Below, piece after piece: positions 42,265 to 46,049 of a stretch of 46,049 bases of DNA (position 1 is its first letter; every line of letters begins with the position of its first letter). The stretch is taken from assembly GCA_902597725.1 (NCBI GenBank), contig CACJYQ010000008.1, positions 1-46,049 of the forward strand, in the 5' to 3' direction. This DNA is from an uncultured Pelagibacteraceae bacterium (GTDB taxonomy: Bacteria > Pseudomonadota > Alphaproteobacteria > Pelagibacterales > Pelagibacteraceae). The notes beneath the pieces were generated by a model. That model saw only the letters and a program-made list of their open reading frames with translations. It was not told the origin of the DNA and made no database searches. The position numbers were made by a program, and so were the translations under genes.

Positions 42265-44124
42265 TTATGAGGCCTTCTTTTTCTCTTTTTCATCAACAAT
42301 GTGATAAACCGGAACTTTTTCTAGAGTAAATTTACCAGTTTTGGGATCTCTTCTTGAAACTGTCAAACAATGCCAATTTTCATCGTCTAATTTCATATGA
42401 TCTCCTCTATAATAATAACCCGGCCAACGAGTTTCCTCCCTAAATAAAGTATGCTCAGTCACACACTGTGATGTCAAAGCTCTATGTTTCAACTCCCAAG
42501 CTCTCATTAACTGATGATAATCTTCCGCACCAACGTGTTCTAAATCCTCTTGTAACCAAGCTAAAAGTTCTAAAGCTTTTTTTAGTAAATTTCCATTGGT
42601 CATATAATTTGAGGTAATACCTCCAACGTATTCATCCATAATCTTTTGAAGTCTTTGTAGTCCTTGTATTGGAGAAATATAACTTGGTGAAACAGTTCCT
42701 CCAGTTATTTCGTTTTGAGCAACTGTGTATGTTTCTAAAGGTTTGTAGACAGCTTTTTTAAAATTATCACATTGTTTATCTGTAACATTTATTCCTTCAG
42801 CTTTTTTATCTTCGATATATTTGACTGCTGCTTTTGCTGCTAATCTACCCTCTGTAAAAGAACCTGATGAAAATTTATGCGCACTGCCACCCACTGTATC
42901 TCCTGCACCAAAAAGTCCATCGATTGTTAACATTCTGTTGTAACCCCAGAAATATTCTGGTGGAGACAAATCTTCAGGTCCACTAACCCATGCTCCTGAA
43001 CATGTTGCATGCGATCCCATAACGTAAGGTTCAGATGTTGTTAACTCAGGATTTGTATACTTTGGATCAATATTTTGTGATGCCCAAACAACAGCTTGTC
43101 CAACTGTCATACCTAAAAAGTTTTCCCATCCAACTGTTTCTAAATGTGGATCTTGAAAAGCCTCTTTAGTAACCATGTGGATCGGTCCACCACCTGCAGC
43201 AACTTCTTGTATAAATGCGTGGTTTCTTAAACAAGTAGGAGTTGGATGATGATCAATATATTCACCAACTAATTCTTTAGTTTGATCATACCATTTTTTT
43301 TCATAATTTTCGCCATTAGCATTTTGTGTATATGTTTTTAAATGTAAAAAATATGCTCCAACAGGTCCATAACCATCTTTAAATCTACACAACACAATTC
43401 TATTTTCCATTTGAGTCATCTTTGCACCTGCAGCAATAGGTAGTGCATATGCAGATCCATTACTCCATGGTGCATACCAAGTTCTTCCCATACCTTCTCC
43501 AACCGCTCTTGGTTTAAAAATATGCGATGCACCGCCTGCAGCGACAATAACTGCTTTAGCTCTAAATACATGAAAATCTCCTGTTCTCATATTAAATCCA
43601 ACAGCTCCACCAATTCTATTTTCTTGAGCTTCATCCATTAATAAATGAGTAACCATTATTCTATTATAAATTTTATCTGCAGATTTTTTTGCTGCCTCAG
43701 CAACGATTGGTTTATAGCTTTCACCATGTATCATGATTTGCCATTTACCTTCCCTTAAGTATCTTCCAGTTTTTTCATTTTTCATCATTGGAAGACCCCA
43801 CTCATCAAACATATGAACAGTTGAGTCTACATGACGAGCCATGTCATAACCTAAATCTTCTCTAACCATTCCCATTAAATCATTTCTGGCATATCTAACA
43901 TGGTCCTCAGGTTGATTTTCATCCCATTGCATACCCATGTAACAATTGATTGCATATAGACCTTGTGCGACTGCACCACTTCGATCAATATTTGCTTTTT
44001 CAACACAAACAATTTTTAAATCTCTTCCCCAATGTCTAGCTTCGAATGTTGCTCCAGTACCAGCCATTCCACCACCAACAACTAATACATCACATTCCTC
44101 ATAATGTGTTTTGTGCTTAGCCAT
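42265..44124 (-). CDS. aprA: Adenylylsulfate (APS) reductase alpha subunit
   Basis: A 619 aa FAD flavoprotein. The N-terminal FAD-binding motif is DVLVVGGGMAGTGATFEARHW. Conserved AprA landmarks are GAVAQGLYAINCYMG, RNDLMGMVREDLG and the C-terminal HCLTVSRRDPKTGKF. The enzyme interconverts APS and sulfite plus AMP. In an aerobic marine bacterium with sulfonate desulfonases it most likely oxidises sulfite. The start ATG shares a base with the aprB stop. No ATP sulfurylase or dissimilatory sulfite reductase is in the window. Confidence 0.96.
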   Translation of the reverse strand: MAKHKTHYEECDVLVVGGGMAGTGATFEARHWGRDLKIVCVEKANIDRSGAVAQGLYAINCYMGMQWDENQPEDHVRYARNDLMGMVREDLGYDMARHVDSTVHMFDEWGLPMMKNEKTGRYLREGKWQIMIHGESYKPIVAEAAKKSADKIYNRIMVTHLLMDEAQENRIGGAVGFNMRTGDFHVFRAKAVIVAAGGASHIFKPRAVGEGMGRTWYAPWSNGSAYALPIAAGAKMTQMENRIVLCRFKDGYGPVGAYFLHLKTYTQNANGENYEKKWYDQTKELVGEYIDHHPTPTCLRNHAFIQEVAAGGGPIHMVTKEAFQDPHLETVGWENFLGMTVGQAVVWASQNIDPKYTNPELTTSEPYVMGSHATCSGAWVSGPEDLSPPEYFWGYNRMLTIDGLFGAGDTVGGSAHKFSSGSFTEGRLAAKAAVKYIEDKKAEGINVTDKQCDNFKKAVYKPLETYTVAQNEITGGTVSPSYISPIQGLQRLQKIMDEYVGGITSNYMTNGNLLKKALELLAWLQEDLEHVGAEDYHQLMRAWELKHRALTSQCVTEHTLFREETRWPGYYYRGDHMKLDDENWHCLTVSRRDPKTGKFTLEKVPVYHIVDEKEKKKAS

Positions 44125-44594
44125 TAATAATAAACACCTTTTTTAAAAGATTCTTTTGGAACTGATGGTAATTCTTTATTAGTATTTAAACCCTCTGGCT
44201 CACTATATAATCTTTGTGAATTAATTTCTCCTTGGTTAGGAGTGTCACCTTCAGCAAGTTTAGGAATAAATTTACCCCAAGGTTTAGTTGTTATTGGAGA
44301 TACGAAATTTTTTTCTGTTCCATTTCTAAATTTGATTTTCCAAGAGATAGTTCCTTTTTCTTCTTCTCTTCTTACTCTCACACTGTGACCCATAGGAGCA
44401 AAATCAGCATACCCTCTTACATCAATTGCATGATTAGGACATGCTTTAACGCATGAGTAACATTCCCAACAAAAATTTGGTTCAATGTTTTTTGCTCTTC
44501 GAATATTTTCATCTATGTGCATGATGTCCGAAGGACATATATCTACACAATGTCCACAACCATCACATCTTGTCATATATACAAAAGTTGACAT
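44124..44594 (-). CDS. aprB: Adenylylsulfate (APS) reductase beta subunit (2x 4Fe-4S)
   Basis: A 156 aa electron-transfer subunit. The two ferredoxin motifs are CDGCGHCVDICPSDIM (residues 10-25) and CWECYSCVKACPNHAID (near residue 42), each completing a 4Fe-4S cluster. It passes electrons between AprA and the membrane. A Shine-Dalgarno AGGAG lies 11 nt before the ATG, and 31 nt separate it from aprM upstream. The identification is secure. Confidence 0.97.
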   Translation of the reverse strand: MSTFVYMTRCDGCGHCVDICPSDIMHIDENIRRAKNIEPNFCWECYSCVKACPNHAIDVRGYADFAPMGHSVRVRREEEKGTISWKIKFRNGTEKNFVSPITTKPWGKFIPKLAEGDTPNQGEINSQRLYSEPEGLNTNKELPSVPKESFKKGVYY

Positions 44595-44625
44595 AATTTA
44601 TTTTTCTCCTTTTTTTAATAACATA

Positions 44626-45420
44626 TTAATAGTGTTTTGGCTCTTCTCTTTTTATACCTAAGCCAAATTGCTCAGGGGCATCTGCTGGTGGAGGAAGATT
44701 GTCTCTTGAACCATCAGCTTCAGCTAGATTTTTTTGTATTGCTGCTCCAGGTTTGTAGAACATATGGGCAAATTTAGACCAATAAACACCACCAAATAAA
44801 ATTAAATTTGATGAAACAAATAAAGTTAAAAACAAATATGATAATCCCATTTGTCCGTTAAATTGAGTGTAAGACCATGCTAACCCAAAAGTTGAACATG
44901 CAAGTAAAGCTAAAACAAATAAATCAGCTTTAATGATTCTATACCAAGGATGAGCTTCCGCTGATACGTCTACTCTTAAAAAAAACCAAAACCAATACCC
45001 GCCCAAGCAAGTTAATATTGCTCCTGCATGCCAAATAAACGACCAAGTTTGAGAAGTTGGTTTATCAGTACCTGTGTAACAAAAAACTAAAACAGCTGAA
45101 GACACCCAAAATAAAATTGTCCCGTACATTCCTAGAACATGGGCCAGTCTTCTTTTACCAAAACCTAATTCAGAGGTGGTGCCAATATCAACAACTGTTG
45201 TTTTAGCAATCACGGAAACTTTTTCTCCAACACCTAGTTCTTTTGTCGCTGATAGTTTTGCTTTTTTTGCGTTATTAAAAAAATAAGTCAGATTTTTATG
45301 GTGTATCATTTGAATAATAGTTCCAACTGCAATCAACAAAACCATTGCAACAATAAAAGATTGCATAGCAAACGGTGAAATGGTTTCTGATAAAATTGAA
45401 AATGGATTGTTGCTTAACAT
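44626..45420 (-). CDS. aprM: AprM, membrane protein associated with APS reductase
   Basis: A 264 aa membrane protein with about six hydrophobic helices, first gene of the aprM-aprB-aprA operon. Order and size match AprM, the proposed membrane anchor and quinone link that replaces QmoABC in some sulfur oxidisers and SAR11. Helix-borne His residues (e.g. FIWHAG near residue 134) could bind haem. The C-terminus is rich in Pro and Glu. A Shine-Dalgarno AAGGCGG sits just before the ATG. The role in electron transfer is inferred from operon context. Confidence 0.88.
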   Translation of the reverse strand: MLSNNPFSILSETISPFAMQSFIVAMVLLIAVGTIIQMIHHKNLTYFFNNAKKAKLSATKELGVGEKVSVIAKTTVVDIGTTSELGFGKRRLAHVLGMYGTILFWVSSAVLVFCYTGTDKPTSQTWSFIWHAGAILTCLGGYWFWFFLRVDVSAEAHPWYRIIKADLFVLALLACSTFGLAWSYTQFNGQMGLSYLFLTLFVSSNLILFGGVYWSKFAHMFYKPGAAIQKNLAEADGSRDNLPPPADAPEQFGLGIKREEPKHY

Positions 45421-45473
45421 TTCCGCCTTTTGTTAAATTTTGAATTAATTTTACAGTTTTATATATAGTTGAA

Positions 45474-45502
45474 TTTATAGTTCAACCTCAAACTCGGGTC
45501 AA
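45474..45502 (-). promoter_or_regulatory. Probable sigma70 promoter of the aprMBA operon
   Basis: On the minus strand TTGACC (45502-45497) is followed after 17 nt by TATAAA (45479-45474), about 54 nt before the aprM ATG. A short inverted repeat, GTTGAA-CTATAAA-TTCAAC on the minus strand (45486-45468), surrounds the -10 box and could be an operator. This is one of the best promoter matches in the window. Confidence 0.6.
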
Positions 45503-45520
45503 TTTGTCTTTTATAACAGG

Positions 45521-45919
45521 CTAATTATTTCTTTTATAATGTTGTTTGTTTGGAATGACCGATCGTACTCCACCCTGAGGATTATCTACATCTCCTTCTC
45601 TTCGGGGAATCAGATGAAAATGACAATGTAAAATAGATTGACCGGATACAGTTCCTATATTTGTGCCTAAATTAAATCCTTTAACTAATGGATCTTTATC
45701 GATTATTTCTTTTTTTACAATTTTTAAAAGATCGTTACAGGCAACCAATTCATCATTGGATAAATCAAAATAATCTTTTATGTGTCTTTTAGGTATAATC
45801 AAACAATGATGTTCTGAAACTGGATACGAGTCATAACTTGCATATGCCAATTCATTTTCATGAGCACATCCACTTTTTTTAACATTACAAAATAAACAAG
45901 GATTGTTTGGGTCTTTCAT
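45521..45919 (-). CDS. HIT-family nucleotide hydrolase/transferase
   Basis: A 132 aa protein with the histidine-triad motif HCHFHLIPRREG (from about residue 97). A zinc-type CLFCNVKKSGC stretch is at the N-terminus, and SEHHCLIIPKRHIKDYFDL lies in the middle. HIT proteins hydrolyse AMP-linked nucleotides, and some cleave adenylylsulfate. It lies directly upstream of aprM (101 nt), which may or may not be coincidence. It starts 3 nt after the stop of the next upstream gene. Confidence 0.85.
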   Translation of the reverse strand: MKDPNNPCLFCNVKKSGCAHENELAYASYDSYPVSEHHCLIIPKRHIKDYFDLSNDELVACNDLLKIVKKEIIDKDPLVKGFNLGTNIGTVSGQSILHCHFHLIPRREGDVDNPQGGVRSVIPNKQHYKRNN

Positions 45920-45922
45920 TTG

Positions 45923-46048
45923 CTAGAATCTATAAGAATTACATTTATTTATAACTGCATCATATTGTTTTGATAGAAACTTGAATTTTTTAAGGTTTTT
46001 TCTTTTCCATTTAAGCTCATTTATAGTTTTAACTGAAGTAACACCTTT
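45923..46048 (-). CDS. 3' end of an unidentified gene (N-terminus beyond right edge)
   Basis: An open frame enters from the right edge and ends in TAG at 45923, giving about 41 residues that are very basic and hydrophilic (for example KTINELKWKRKNLKKFKF). It lies 3 nt upstream of the HIT gene on the same strand, as operon partners do here. Too little is visible to name it. Confidence 0.45.
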   Translation of the reverse strand, partial: KGVTSVKTINELKWKRKNLKKFKFLSKQYDAVINKCNSYRF

Positions 46049-46049
46049 G

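Noticed and set aside
42265-45420. Dissimilatory sulfate reduction operon
   Set aside because: No sat, dsrAB or qmo genes are present, and complex I plus aerobic-type metabolism and AprM point to the sulfite-oxidising direction.
1-46049. CRISPR array, insertion sequence, prophage or genomic-island signs
   Set aside because: No spaced direct repeats, transposase, integrase, att-like tRNA duplication or change in base composition was seen.

Overview
The window looks like a piece of a streamlined, very AT-rich marine alphaproteobacterial genome, most likely SAR11 (Candidatus Pelagibacter or a close relative). The grounds are the strong AT bias in codons and spacers, spacers of only tens of bases, frequent 1-17 nt gene overlaps, the tig-clpP-clpX-lon order, two TRAP transporters, and the aprM-aprB-aprA arrangement known from SAR11. 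Species-level placement is inference. No insertion sequence, prophage, CRISPR array or integrase is visible, and no gene-free stretch exceeds about 130 bases.

Layout. (1) 1-5817: the 5' part of a complex I operon, nuoA-B-C-D-E-F-G, on the minus strand (nuoG runs off the left edge), preceded by tRNA-Val and tRNA-Asp. (2) 5923-16011: a metabolic island with a serine-glyoxylate-type aminotransferase, a divergent enolase-superfamily acid-sugar dehydratase, a large FAD/Fe-S D-2-hydroxyacid dehydrogenase, and a minus-strand operon of a TRAP transporter, a crotonase and a class III CoA-transferase. (3) 16134-22081: housekeeping proteostasis, tRNA-Leu-tig-clpP-clpX-lon, all minus strand. (4) 22171-25846: small and poorly known genes (DUF1289, DUF3047, a histidine phosphatase, a family 5 uracil-DNA glycosylase, YbgC) mixed with several tiny membrane or exported proteins. 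(5) 25843-31193: a minus-strand operon TRAP dctP-Q-M, NCS1 permease, SDR. (6) 31327-36171: a tightly overlapping plus-strand operon of a GMC oxidoreductase, TerC protein, SDR, M23 peptidase, a small membrane protein, an FAH-family protein and another small protein. (7) 36168-45420: an organosulfonate block with xsc, suyAB, a YeiH-type exporter, a TauE-type exporter, two small unknown proteins and aprA-aprB-aprM. (8) 45521-46049: a HIT protein and the 3' end of an unidentified gene.

How the genes work together. Regions 5-7 together read as a route for C2/C3 sulfonates. Uptake would be by TRAP, with oxidation of isethionate to sulfoacetaldehyde by the GMC enzyme (an inference by analogy with IseJ/IseKLM). 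Desulfonation would follow through Xsc (to acetyl phosphate and sulfite) and SuyAB (sulfolactate to pyruvate and sulfite). The sulfite would be disposed of by two unrelated exporters and by AprABM, which can oxidise sulfite to APS. Two uncharacterised small genes lie between aprA and tauE and are the best candidates for undescribed parts of this system. Both TRAP systems carry a strong hairpin between the binding-protein gene and the permease genes, and both have a dyad upstream of the binding-protein gene. No transcription factor is encoded anywhere in the window.
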